The position numbers and the translations under genes were made by a program. Positions 16,953 through 25,317 of a stretch of DNA of 64,000 nucleotides are shown here, piece after piece. Under the pieces are notes generated by a model that was not told the origin of the DNA, searched no databases, and saw only the letters and a list, made by a program, of their open reading frames with translations. The first letter of the stretch is position 1. The number at the start of each line of letters is the position of its first letter. Source of the DNA: JARRKU01 sp050288425 (lineage in GTDB: Bacteria; Desulfobacterota; Desulfobacteria; Desulfobacterales; Desulfosarcinaceae); assembly GCA_050288425.1 (NCBI GenBank), contig JBNKDU010000087.1:48680-112679 (forward strand), written 5' to 3'.

Positions 16953-17048
16953 ATGCGCAAACTGGCGGTGCAGGTAATGGTGATCGGAATCACGATTCTT
17001 TCCTTGGCAATGCCGGTTATGGCCAGTGGGGGTGGCGGACCCTGGTAA
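16953..17048 (+). CDS. 31-residue secreted micropeptide, predicted mature form SGGGGPW
   Basis: A short gene with a strong GAGGAGGT ribosome site (16941-16948) four bases before the ATG. The product has a basic start (MRK), a hydrophobic core of about 18 residues and a signal-peptidase-like end PVMA, leaving the heptapeptide SGGGGPW. It has a dedicated sigma54 promoter upstream and a perfect terminator 24 bases after the stop, so it is a complete monocistronic unit and unlikely to be chance. It lies directly upstream of an orphan peptide-binding lipoprotein and a kinase/regulator pair. An export-dependent signal peptide is the simplest reading; a small membrane peptide is the alternative. The family was not recognised. 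Confidence 0.75.
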   Translation: MRKLAVQVMVIGITILSLAMPVMASGGGGPW

Positions 17049-17071
17049 TCTGCCACCTTTAATCCCCCCCT

Positions 17072-17104
17072 AAAAAGCACGGGTTTCACACCCGTGCTTT
17101 TTTT
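17072..17104 (+). terminator. Rho-independent terminator of the micropeptide gene
   Basis: The stem AAAAAGCACGGG pairs with CCCGTGCTTTTT across a 7-nt loop, ending in seven T residues. It separates the micropeptide transcript from the downstream binding-protein gene. Confidence 0.92.
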
Positions 17105-17293
17105 CTCCCCCAATCCCGATGATCCTCGCGCTACGCCCCATTCCTGAATGCTATAATAAGAAACTCATGACAATCATTGAACATTTCAGCAAACTGACAA
17201 TTGATAGCCTCTTTTTTTGGTGCTACGTTGAAAGGAGTCTCGGAGGCGGCCTCTTTCCCCTGAGTCACCGAAATCTTCGTGCGAGGCATATCA

Positions 17294-18925
17294 ATGAGGA
17301 GACGCGACCTAATTGAATATCTTCTGTTTATCGCACTCCTGGCGTTCAGTGTTCTGATTTGGGGCTGCAATGATCAATCCGAACGAACGTCGTCACCAGA
17401 GCAGGGTAAAACTCAACGGGCAGGTGGAACGTATCGTCTTCCGCTTACCCAGAATCCGGCAAGCCTGGATCCCGCCTATGTACACCACAATTACGGAAAC
17501 ATCGTCGTCCAGCAAATGTTCGACGGTCTGGTCCGCTTTGATGCCTATTTGGCACCTATTCCGGCGCTTGCCGAATCGTGGCGAATCGAAGACAACGGCC
17601 TGACCTACATTTTCACATTGCGAAGAAATGCCCGCTTTCACAATGGTCTGCCTGTGACAGTGGAGGACGTGATCTACTCCTTAAGCAGACTGCTCCGGAT
17701 CAAACCGCCCCCCGCAATCGAACCCCATCTATTGAAAATCGAGGGCGCCGCAGCCTATCGAGAATTCCGGGCCGATCGGGTCACGGGTTTCGAAGTGTCC
17801 GGACAAAACATCCTGCGCGTAAGACTTGTGGAGCCGCATGTACCTTTTTTGACGGCGTTGGGAATGTACCAGGCGGCCATTGTCCCCCGGATGGAGTTCA
17901 GCGGTACCGACAAATTCCATCGCAACCCCATCGGAAGTGGTCCTTTTCGATTCGTTTCCTGGGAAAAAGATCGTTCCATCCGATTGGAACGTTTTGAAGA
18001 CTATTATGAAGGCAATAGCCTGCTGGAAGCCATCGAATTTAAAATCTTCACCCAACAGCAGAACAAACTTATTCTGATGGATTTTCGCCAAGGACGACTT
18101 CATGAGATGCCGGTATTCAGTCCCGAGACCAAAGCCGCCCTTGCCGAATATCCAGGCCTGCAATGGTTTCATCGTCCTTCCTTGAGCCTGTTTTTTTATG
18201 GCATCAACTGCGAACACCCTCCCCTGAACGACCCGGTGCTGAGACGATATTTATCCGCTGCCATCGATCGCCGGGAACTCGTCGACAAGGTTTTTAATGG
18301 ACAATTCGAAACCGCCCAAACCATCTTGCCGCCGGGCATGCCGGGATATAACCCCCCGTCAAAATCCATGCGTGATCGTCTCCTCGAATCCATCCCGCAA
18401 CCAAACCGGGCATTGGATGGCGATGGAATCGCAGAGGAGATCGAGATTGTATCCGCTTATGAGACACCGCGAGTACGCTCGGAAATGGAGCTCGTGGGAA
18501 AATACTGGCGCAAGCTGGGAGTACGGCTGAAAGCCAAATATATTACCGACTGGGATGCCTTTAACGACTACATCCGGTCCGACAAAGTTCAGATCTATCG
18601 ATATGTCTGGTACGCCGACATGCCCGATCCGGACAGCATGCTCTATCCGCTGTTTGCCTCGGACTCGGCGGACAACCAGATGCGCTTTCACGACTCCCAG
18701 GTCGATCGACTGCTCAATGCCGCCCGGAGAAAGATTGACCCGGTTGAACGAACCGGGTTATACCGGGAGGCAGAGAAGCTGATATTGAGCCATGCGCCGC
18801 TGATCCCCCTGTTTCATCTGAGCGTGGACCGTGTCTATCAGGCAGCGGTAATGGGGGCCCGTCCGAGTGCGTTGGGCGCCCATACCATGTCCCTGCATAA
18901 GGTCTGGCTGAACCGCAATCCATAG
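17294..18925 (+). CDS. Family 5 extracellular solute-binding lipoprotein (OppA/DppA-like), orphan
   Basis: A 543-residue lipoprotein. The signal peptide ends in lipobox LIWGC (Cys about 24), then the SBP_bac_5 fold begins: NPASLDPAYVHHNYG, QQMFDGLVRFD, ALAESW, YIFTLRRNARFHNGLPVTVEDV. These proteins bind oligopeptides or other small ligands in the periplasm. No permease or ATPase gene lies nearby, so a receptor role with the kinase that follows 36 bases later is plausible. The start at 17294 has GCGAGG seven bases upstream; GTG 17279 is the alternative. A TATAAT lies at 17152-17157 but its -35 is poor. Confidence 0.85.
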   Translation: MRRRDLIEYLLFIALLAFSVLIWGCNDQSERTSSPEQGKTQRAGGTYRLPLTQNPASLDPAYVHHNYGNIVVQQMFDGLVRFDAYLAPIPALAESWRIEDNGLTYIFTLRRNARFHNGLPVTVEDVIYSLSRLLRIKPPPAIEPHLLKIEGAAAYREFRADRVTGFEVSGQNILRVRLVEPHVPFLTALGMYQAAIVPRMEFSGTDKFHRNPIGSGPFRFVSWEKDRSIRLERFEDYYEGNSLLEAIEFKIFTQQQNKLILMDFRQGRLHEMPVFSPETKAALAEYPGLQWFHRPSLSLFFYGINCEHPPLNDPVLRRYLSAAIDRRELVDKVFNGQFETAQTILPPGMPGYNPPSKSMRDRLLESIPQPNRALDGDGIAEEIEIVSAYETPRVRSEMELVGKYWRKLGVRLKAKYITDWDAFNDYIRSDKVQIYRYVWYADMPDPDSMLYPLFASDSADNQMRFHDSQVDRLLNAARRKIDPVERTGLYREAEKLILSHAPLIPLFHLSVDRVYQAAVMGARPSALGAHTMSLHKVWLNRNP

Positions 18926-18961
18926 CTTCGAACGCATCCGCGCTCATGCCACGGGATTGTT

Positions 18962-20887
18962 TTGAATATGCCTTCAGTCTCATCGCCGCAACGACCACCA
19001 TCCAAAAAACGGTTCATTCCCCTGCGATACCGATTTGCGGCAATGACCATCGCCCTGTTGGTCCTGTTGCTGGGAGTGCTGGCCATCACCCTGGGCTACT
19101 GGCAAAGCCGCACCATCCAGGACAGACTCCGGGAAAGGGGCCTGGATATCGGAGCCGGCCTGTCGGCCAATTCCGTAACGACCTTGATCAATTACAACTA
19201 CGTGGCTGCGGAACAACTGGCCAACGAAGCGGCGCAGGACAATGAAATCGTATATGTGATCGTACACGACAAGGAAGGTCGCGTCGCCGGATACAGTGGA
19301 CGGCCCGATCTGCAGAGCAAGTTTCTCGACGATGAGATCAGCCGCGGAGCCACCGACGCCATCGCGCCCCTCACCCAGAAAACCGTTGTCGAGGGTGTCA
19401 GGTACCCCGTGTTGGATGTGGCTGTCCCCGTAATCGGCTCCCAATCGGGAATCAAATGGGGCACCATTCGCGTGGGGCTCTCATTTGCCGCCATCTATCG
19501 CCAGGTGCGTCAATTGATCGCCATTATCCTGGTGATCGGTGCGGCGGCACTTGCCATCGGTACCCTGGTGGCCTTCTGGTCGGCACGGAAAATCACGGAG
19601 CCTCTGAAACGACTGGTGACGGCGACCGTGGAAGCCACCCACGGGGAATTGCGGCCCCGTATCGAAATCCGGACCAACGATGAAATCGAGATTCTGGCGG
19701 ACAATTTCAGTACCATGATGCGCGAGATCCTGCGACATAAGCAAACCCTGGAAACCCAACTACTCGAAATCCAGCACATGCAAAAATATACGGCCAGCCT
19801 GTTGTCGAGCATGAATGACGGCCTGCTCTCTTATGACCTGCAGGGCAGGATCCGGTCGATGAACCCGGCCGCCTGCGAACTGCTCGGTCTGGCCCCGGCG
19901 GACTCTCCCGTGGGAGACACCATCACCGCCATCCTCGGCGACCGCAACGACCTGCGACGGCATATCGATGCGAAATTGACCCAGCCGGTCAACGCACCCC
20001 ACAAGGAGATCAGCATCAAACGGCCCAGCGACGAACAGGTCCTCATCGTCGGAACGAGCATCCTGGAAGACCGGAACGGGAAACCCGAAGAGATCATATT
20101 GAATCTTCACGACATTACGACGCAAAAGAAAATGGAAGCCCGGGTCAGGCAGGCAGAGAGATTGGCCGCCCTGGGGACGCTGGCCGCCGGCATGGCCCAT
20201 GAAATCCGCAACCCCCTCTCGGCCATCAAGACCTTTGTGCAACTGCTCCCGCGCAAATTGTCCAAACCTGGATTCCTGGAAAAATTCAACCGGACAGTGC
20301 CCAGGGAAATCACCCGTATCAACCTGCTGGTGGAGGATTTGCTAGATCTTGCGCGCAAACCGCGGTACGAATTCAGACCCACGGAAATCGGGAGCTTGTT
20401 GCGCCAGAATATCGAACTGGTCGAAGAGGAACTGCGGACACGCGGGGTGGAATGCCGATTGCGAGGACAAGACGTCCTGCCGCCGGTCTCGGCGGACAAG
20501 AATCAACTCAACAAAGCCTTCCAGAACCTTATCCGCAACGCCATTCAGGCCATGCCCAACGGCGGCCGGCTGACCATCGACGCCCGTCTGGACGCCGATC
20601 GCCAGCACGATGTTCCAAGGAAGGATCCATCGGGGCCGTGGATCTGCATCGATTTCGAGGATACCGGAATGGGCATCGCCGATGAAATAATCGGCAATAT
20701 CTTCAATCCTTTCTTCACCTCCAAGGATCAGGGTACCGGCCTGGGGCTGGCCATCACCCATAAGGTCGTCACCGAGCATGGGGGCCATATCGAGGCATCG
20801 AGCCGCGTCGACCAGGGCACCCGCTTCAGTGTCTTCTTAAAGGTCGTCGTGCCCGACGGGCCGACCCGATCCAGTTTGGTTTCCTAA
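18962..20887 (+). CDS. Membrane sensor histidine kinase (periplasmic sensor, HAMP, PAS, HisKA, HATPase)
   Basis: A 641-residue inner-membrane kinase. TM1 is about 26-47 and TM2 about 182-205, with a roughly 130-residue periplasmic sCache-like domain between. HAMP (ARKITEPLKRLV) follows, then a PAS domain (SMNDGLLSYDLQGRIRSMNP). The HisKA H-box AHEIRNPL has His413. HATPase boxes are NLIRNAIQA, DTGMGIAD and GTGLGLAI. It starts at TTG 18962 or ATG 18968. It follows the peptide-binding lipoprotein gene and meets the NtrC-type regulator tail to tail (stop codons overlap in CTAA), so the two are the probable cognate pair. Confidence 0.9.
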   Translation: MNMPSVSSPQRPPSKKRFIPLRYRFAAMTIALLVLLLGVLAITLGYWQSRTIQDRLRERGLDIGAGLSANSVTTLINYNYVAAEQLANEAAQDNEIVYVIVHDKEGRVAGYSGRPDLQSKFLDDEISRGATDAIAPLTQKTVVEGVRYPVLDVAVPVIGSQSGIKWGTIRVGLSFAAIYRQVRQLIAIILVIGAAALAIGTLVAFWSARKITEPLKRLVTATVEATHGELRPRIEIRTNDEIEILADNFSTMMREILRHKQTLETQLLEIQHMQKYTASLLSSMNDGLLSYDLQGRIRSMNPAACELLGLAPADSPVGDTITAILGDRNDLRRHIDAKLTQPVNAPHKEISIKRPSDEQVLIVGTSILEDRNGKPEEIILNLHDITTQKKMEARVRQAERLAALGTLAAGMAHEIRNPLSAIKTFVQLLPRKLSKPGFLEKFNRTVPREITRINLLVEDLLDLARKPRYEFRPTEIGSLLRQNIELVEEELRTRGVECRLRGQDVLPPVSADKNQLNKAFQNLIRNAIQAMPNGGRLTIDARLDADRQHDVPRKDPSGPWICIDFEDTGMGIADEIIGNIFNPFFTSKDQGTGLGLAITHKVVTEHGGHIEASSRVDQGTRFSVFLKVVVPDGPTRSSLVS

Positions 20888-22293
20888 GACTTGTCGTCTT
20901 CCTCGAGTACTATGTTCAAGGCCTTGATTTTATTCATCAAGGTGTTGCGGTGGATTTTGAGCAGGCGGGCGGTTTCCGTTTGGTTCCAGCCGCAATTTTG
21001 CAGCATGCGGACGATGAATTGGCGCTCGAATGCCTGACGGGCGTGGTTCAGCCCCTTGCACCGTTCCGGATTGGGATTGTCCTGCAGGGTGCACTGATCG
21101 TGGGACAAGAGATCGTAGGGCAGGTCCTTCAATTGAATGGTACCACCGCCGGAATTGAGCACCACCAGCCGTTCCATGAGGTTTTCCAACTCCCGGATGT
21201 TCCCCGGCCAGGGATACGCCTCGAAAAGAGATATCACATCGTCGCTGAGCCCCTGGACGGTTTTGTTCATCTGCCGGTTGAATTTTTCCAGAAAATGGAA
21301 TGCCAGAAGTGCGATGTCCTCCTTGCGATCCCGCAGGGGCGGCAATGCGACGGGGACAACATTGAGGCGGTAATAAAGATCGGACCGGAAATCACCCTCC
21401 CGGGAAAGATCCAGCAGATTGGCATTGGAGGCGGCGATCATGCGCACGTCCACGCTGATGGTATGGTTGCTGCCGACACGCGTAAACTCGCGCTCCTGTA
21501 AAAAACGAAGCAATTTGGCCTGCAATTCCAGTTTCAACGAAGAGATCTCATCCAGGAAGACCGTTCCCAGGTGGGCATATTCGAACTTGCCCAAATTCTG
21601 CTGGTGGGCGCCGGTAAAGGCACCCTTCTCGTGGCCGAACAGCTCGCTTTCGATGAGATCCGGCGGTATCGCGGCACAATTGATGGCCACGAAGGGCTTC
21701 GCGGACCGGGTGCTCTGGCCGTGAATGGCGCGGGCAATGAGTTCCTTGCCCGTACCGCTTTCACCGGTAATCAGTACGTTGCTGGAGGAGGCGGCAACCT
21801 TGTCGATGATCCGCATGATATCCGCGATGGCTCTGGAACGGCTGATGATCCGCCCCATGCCCGCCCGATCCTGGACTTCGGATCGCAGGTAGCGCACTTC
21901 ACGTTCCAGGGAACGTTTTTCCAGGACACGTTCGATCAAAGCCAGGATTGCGTCGGGATCGAAGGGCTTGGTGATGTAGTCGTAGGCACCGCTTTTAATA
22001 CAGGCCGTGGCCTCGCGGGCCCGATCGGTGGCCGAAATGATGATGACATCCAGGGATTCGTCGTGCGCCTTGATGCGTTGGAGGGTCTCGAGACCGTCGA
22101 TCCCGGGCATCATCAGATCCAACAGCACCAGGTCGAATGATTCCCGCCGGATCTTCTGAAGGGCCGACAATCCATCGCCCAGGCTGACCACGCTGTAATC
22201 GTCCTCGAGGATCTCCTCCAGCGCTTCCCGCGCGCCCCGGTCATCGTCGACAATCAGGATCCGGATTCTTTTGGCGGAAGCTTTTTTGGCCAT
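20884..22293 (-). CDS. NtrC-family sigma54 response regulator
   Basis: A 469-residue regulator. The receiver has VDDD (16-18) and phospho-acceptor Asp59, with YITKPFD closing it. The AAA+ domain shows Walker A GESGTGKE (177-184), sigma54-contact loop GAFTGA (224-229) and FLDEISS Walker B. The Fis-type helix-turn-helix is at about 435-462 (NQTETARLLKIHRNTL). The start at 22293 gives a normal receiver; upstream frame to 22473 runs through the activator dyad and is Cys/Pro-rich junk. It is the likely binder of the TGCACA-N6-TGTGCA dyads at 16668 and 22466 and activator of the two sigma54 promoters. Confidence 0.92.
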   Translation of the reverse strand: MAKKASAKRIRILIVDDDRGAREALEEILEDDYSVVSLGDGLSALQKIRRESFDLVLLDLMMPGIDGLETLQRIKAHDESLDVIIISATDRAREATACIKSGAYDYITKPFDPDAILALIERVLEKRSLEREVRYLRSEVQDRAGMGRIISRSRAIADIMRIIDKVAASSSNVLITGESGTGKELIARAIHGQSTRSAKPFVAINCAAIPPDLIESELFGHEKGAFTGAHQQNLGKFEYAHLGTVFLDEISSLKLELQAKLLRFLQEREFTRVGSNHTISVDVRMIAASNANLLDLSREGDFRSDLYYRLNVVPVALPPLRDRKEDIALLAFHFLEKFNRQMNKTVQGLSDDVISLFEAYPWPGNIRELENLMERLVVLNSGGGTIQLKDLPYDLLSHDQCTLQDNPNPERCKGLNHARQAFERQFIVRMLQNCGWNQTETARLLKIHRNTLMNKIKALNIVLEEDDKS

Positions 22294-22465
22294 GGCGTAT
22301 CGATATTCCCTTCCACTGCGGAGCGAAATCCAATCCGGGAAATGGCAGTGAAGACAGGCCTCCTTGGGTATGAAACAAGAACAGGGGGGCGGGGCGCAAG
22401 AACAGATTGCCGATGACACTCCCCTATTGAATGCCGGATAAAAAGTCAAGCGCACCCATTGCCGT

Positions 22466-22485
22466 TTGCACAACTATATGTGCAA
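22466..22485. promoter_or_regulatory. Second copy of the activator dyad, between the regulator and hybrid kinase genes
   Basis: TTGCACA-ACTATA-TGTGCAA, with the same TGCACA-N6-TGTGCA core as the site at 16668. It is 173 bases upstream of the divergent regulator gene and about 80 bases upstream of the sigma54 promoter at 22557. An AT-rich stretch with AATCAA-N4-TAA (one mismatch to the IHF consensus) lies between. Confidence 0.65.
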
Positions 22486-22556
22486 TCCGAGAGGCAGATG
22501 CCCACCAATCAAATTATAACATATTTAAATAATTAATAATTATTAAATATGCACCA

Positions 22557-22572
22557 TGGCATGGCCATTGCA
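22557..22572 (+). promoter_or_regulatory. Sigma54 promoter of the hybrid kinase gene
   Basis: TGGCATG-GCCA-TTGCA, a full consensus match with GG-N10-GC. It reads toward the hybrid kinase at 22747, with a leader of about 165 bases in which I see no convincing small gene. No comparable promoter was found reading toward the divergent regulator. Confidence 0.75.
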
Positions 22573-22746
22573 AATTGTGGTGGGCAGGATTGAGCAGGCC
22601 AAAGGCGCAATCTTCGCACGGATGGTCCGCCAAGGTAAACCCAGCCCGGATTTGTATATGCGGCAGCATCCTCCCGGATCCAAATATGGGAATTTACCCG
22701 TTGGCCCTGGTATTGTTCACAGCTTCGGAAGGGATGGGCGACAGGT

Positions 22747-24339
22747 TTGAGGTTGCAACGGATCAGAAACGTAATGGTAGTGGATGACGATTCCCGGATC
22801 ATCGAAGATTTAACCGACATCCTCAGCAAGGAAGGCTTCCGGGTGCAATCCGCCTCGAATTGCCTGGACGCCCTCTGTGTCGATGCCGAGCAGGTACCCG
22901 ATGTTTTTCTCATCGACCTGGGCATGTCCGCGGTCACGGGGGACCGGCTTTGCCGGGTTCTGGGTGCCCAGCCGCAACTGACCCAAAGCTACCGTGTCCT
23001 GCTTTCCGCCAGGGACAATGCCCCCGCCATCGACCTGGAGGCCACCGGAGCCCATGCCTGCGTCGCAAAAGAGCCCAGAGACCTGATGGTCCAGAACCTG
23101 TTCAAGGTCTTCCGCCAACTCGACAATCAGCCTGCCGATCCCACCGCCATGACCCAGCGGGATCTGGAACAGGAAAACGAGGCGCTCAAAGACCGGCTTC
23201 AGCATGCCCAGAAGATGGAAGCCATGGGCACCCTCGCCGGCGGTATCGCGCACGATTTCAACAACATTTTGCAAAACATCCTGGGCTATGCCCAATTGTC
23301 GTTGACCGAAGTCGAAAACCCGGCCACGGTGATCAACAACCTGGAAGAAATCCAGTCCTCGGCCCAAAACGCCACTTCATTGATCCGAAGGCTGCTGTTG
23401 TTTTGCCGCAAGGTGGAAAGTCAACATCGGCACATCGATTTCAACAAGCAAATCCGGCATGTGGCCCAGATGCTGGAACGTACCATCCCGCGGATGATCC
23501 GCATCGAACTCGATCTGGAGGAGGACTTGCAGTGGATCAACGCGGACGGAAGTCTTCTCGAACAGATCCTCATGAACCTGGGGGTCAACGCGAGGGATGC
23601 CATGCCCGGCGGTGGTGCACTCCTGTTTGCAACCCGCAACACGAATCTGGATGATGCCTTTTGCGAAGAACATCCGGGCGCCAAACCGGGAAATTATGTG
23701 CAACTCACCGTTTCCGATACCGGCATCGGCATGACGGACGAGGTGCGTACCCATATTTTCGACCCCTTTTTCACGACCAAACACAACGGCATGGGCACCG
23801 GACTGGGACTGGCGATGGTATTCGGCATCGTCAAGGACCACGACGGCTTTGTTGCCTGCCAGAGCACACCGGGCCGGGGGACCCGCTTCGATCTCTACTT
23901 TCCGGCCATCGCGGATGCCCGACACATCGAGACGCCGAAACCGGCAGTGGGCCTGGAATCCGAAGGTGGCACGGAGACCATTCTTCTGGTGGACGATGAC
24001 AAGAGTATCCGTGATCTGGGCCGGCAACTTCTGGAAAAATACGGCTATACCGTCATCACCGCCGAGAGCGGCGAAAAGGCACTGGATATCTATGTCCGCA
24101 ATGCCAACGGCTTCGATCTGGTGATCATCGATCTGAGCATGCCCGGCATGGGCGGATTGCGGTGCATTCAGTTTCTAAGAGAAATCCGACCGGAGTGCCG
24201 GATCATCGTCTCCAGTGGATATACCGGCAAGGATCAGGTAAAACTGGGCCTTGAGGCCGGAGCCCGCGATTTCATTCCCAAACCCTATTCCATCAAAGAG
24301 CTGTTGCCGAAGATTCATCAGGTAATGGACCAGGTATAG
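22747..24339 (+). CDS. Soluble hybrid histidine kinase (REC-HisKA-HATPase-REC)
   Basis: A 530-residue cytosolic protein without membrane segments. The N-terminal receiver has VVDDD and acceptor Asp57 in FLIDLGMS. A short coiled linker leads to HisKA (AHDFNNILQNILGYAQ, His169) and HATPase (NLGVNARDAM, DTGIGMTD, GTGLGLAM). The C-terminal receiver has LVDDDKS, VIIDLSMPG and FIPKPY. TTG 22747 is used because the next Met (codon 10) lies inside the first beta strand. Its sigma54 promoter and dyad tie it to the neighbouring NtrC-type regulator, suggesting a feedback or second-layer phosphorelay. Confidence 0.88.
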   Translation: MRLQRIRNVMVVDDDSRIIEDLTDILSKEGFRVQSASNCLDALCVDAEQVPDVFLIDLGMSAVTGDRLCRVLGAQPQLTQSYRVLLSARDNAPAIDLEATGAHACVAKEPRDLMVQNLFKVFRQLDNQPADPTAMTQRDLEQENEALKDRLQHAQKMEAMGTLAGGIAHDFNNILQNILGYAQLSLTEVENPATVINNLEEIQSSAQNATSLIRRLLLFCRKVESQHRHIDFNKQIRHVAQMLERTIPRMIRIELDLEEDLQWINADGSLLEQILMNLGVNARDAMPGGGALLFATRNTNLDDAFCEEHPGAKPGNYVQLTVSDTGIGMTDEVRTHIFDPFFTTKHNGMGTGLGLAMVFGIVKDHDGFVACQSTPGRGTRFDLYFPAIADARHIETPKPAVGLESEGGTETILLVDDDKSIRDLGRQLLEKYGYTVITAESGEKALDIYVRNANGFDLVIIDLSMPGMGGLRCIQFLREIRPECRIIVSSGYTGKDQVKLGLEAGARDFIPKPYSIKELLPKIHQVMDQV

Positions 24340-24468
24340 GGGCATACATCCCGTCATCAGTTCCCCCCTTTGACCCTCCGTGCGGCCGGTCTTGCCAGCG
24401 TGTTGCGAACCCAAAGCGGATGGTGTACTAGAAAACATTTTAACTCCTACCGAAACTGGCAGGCGGAT

Positions 24469-25317
24469 ATGAGCGACGCATTCTGGAGCTGGTGGCAGCA
24501 CCTGCCGGCCCACATGAATCCAGTGATCCTGGAAATCGGCAGTTTCAAGCTGCAGTACTACGGATTGATGTATCTCGTGGCGTTCGGTGTCACCTATGCC
24601 CTGGCCCGCTACCGGATCAAGAGGGAGGATCGATGGTCCCTCACACCGGATCAATTGCAGGGATTGCTCACGGCCTTGATCATCGGTCTGGTGATCGGCG
24701 CACGGTTCGGCTATGTGCTGTTCTACAATCTGGGTTACTATCTGCAGCATCCCCTGGAGATCATCCTGCCGGTCAGGTTTCAGGGCGGGTTTCGTTTCAC
24801 CGGCATCTCCGGCATGTCCTACCATGGCGGATTGATCTGCACCATCCTCGCCGGCTGGTGGTATATCCACAAGAACAAGCTTGGTCTTCAACAAATGGCC
24901 GACCTGATGATCCCCTGCATTCCCATCGCCTACACATTCGGCCGACTGGGCAACTTCATCAACGGCGAATTATGGGGACGCGTCACCACCATGCCCTGGG
25001 GCATGTATTTTCCCTCGGGCGGCCCCATGCTGCGTCACCCCTCCCAGCTTTACGAAGCCACCGGCGAAGGCATCCTGCTCTTCCTCATGCTCTGGCCGCT
25101 ACGCAACCGCGTGCGAACGCCGGGGGCCATGCTGCCGTTCTACCTGATGGGCTACGGCACCATCCGCTTCGTCATCGAGTTCTTCCGTCAGCCCGACGAG
25201 CAATTGGGGTTTGTTCTGCTGGAGTTCTCCATGGGCCAGTTGTTGTGCCTGGCCATGATCCTGGCGGGCGCGGCGATATATGCCATCTTCCGTCAGCGGG
25301 CGGCATCAGCGCAGTAG
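24469..25317 (+). CDS. lgt: Prolipoprotein diacylglyceryl transferase
   Basis: A 282-residue, seven-helix inner-membrane enzyme that transfers diacylglycerol from phosphatidylglycerol to the lipobox cysteine. The Lgt signature GRLGNFINGELWGR is at about residue 160, with YYGLMYLVAFG in TM1, SYHGGLI and HPSQLYEA. The start at 24469 has GGCAGG upstream and gives the usual length; the frame upstream to 24370 is not Lgt-like. Its 3' end overlaps the convergent pdxR by 12 bases. Confidence 0.95.
   Translation: MSDAFWSWWQHLPAHMNPVILEIGSFKLQYYGLMYLVAFGVTYALARYRIKREDRWSLTPDQLQGLLTALIIGLVIGARFGYVLFYNLGYYLQHPLEIILPVRFQGGFRFTGISGMSYHGGLICTILAGWWYIHKNKLGLQQMADLMIPCIPIAYTFGRLGNFINGELWGRVTTMPWGMYFPSGGPMLRHPSQLYEATGEGILLFLMLWPLRNRVRTPGAMLPFYLMGYGTIRFVIEFFRQPDEQLGFVLLEFSMGQLLCLAMILAGAAIYAIFRQRAASAQ

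Noticed and set aside
22294..22465. A sigma54 promoter for the NtrC-type regulator on the minus strand
   Set aside because: The only GG-N10-GC match found (near 22320-22335) is far from consensus in both boxes.
22556..22750. Short frames within the hybrid-kinase leader as a second micropeptide
   Set aside because: The first begins inside the sigma54 promoter and none has a signal peptide or ribosome site.
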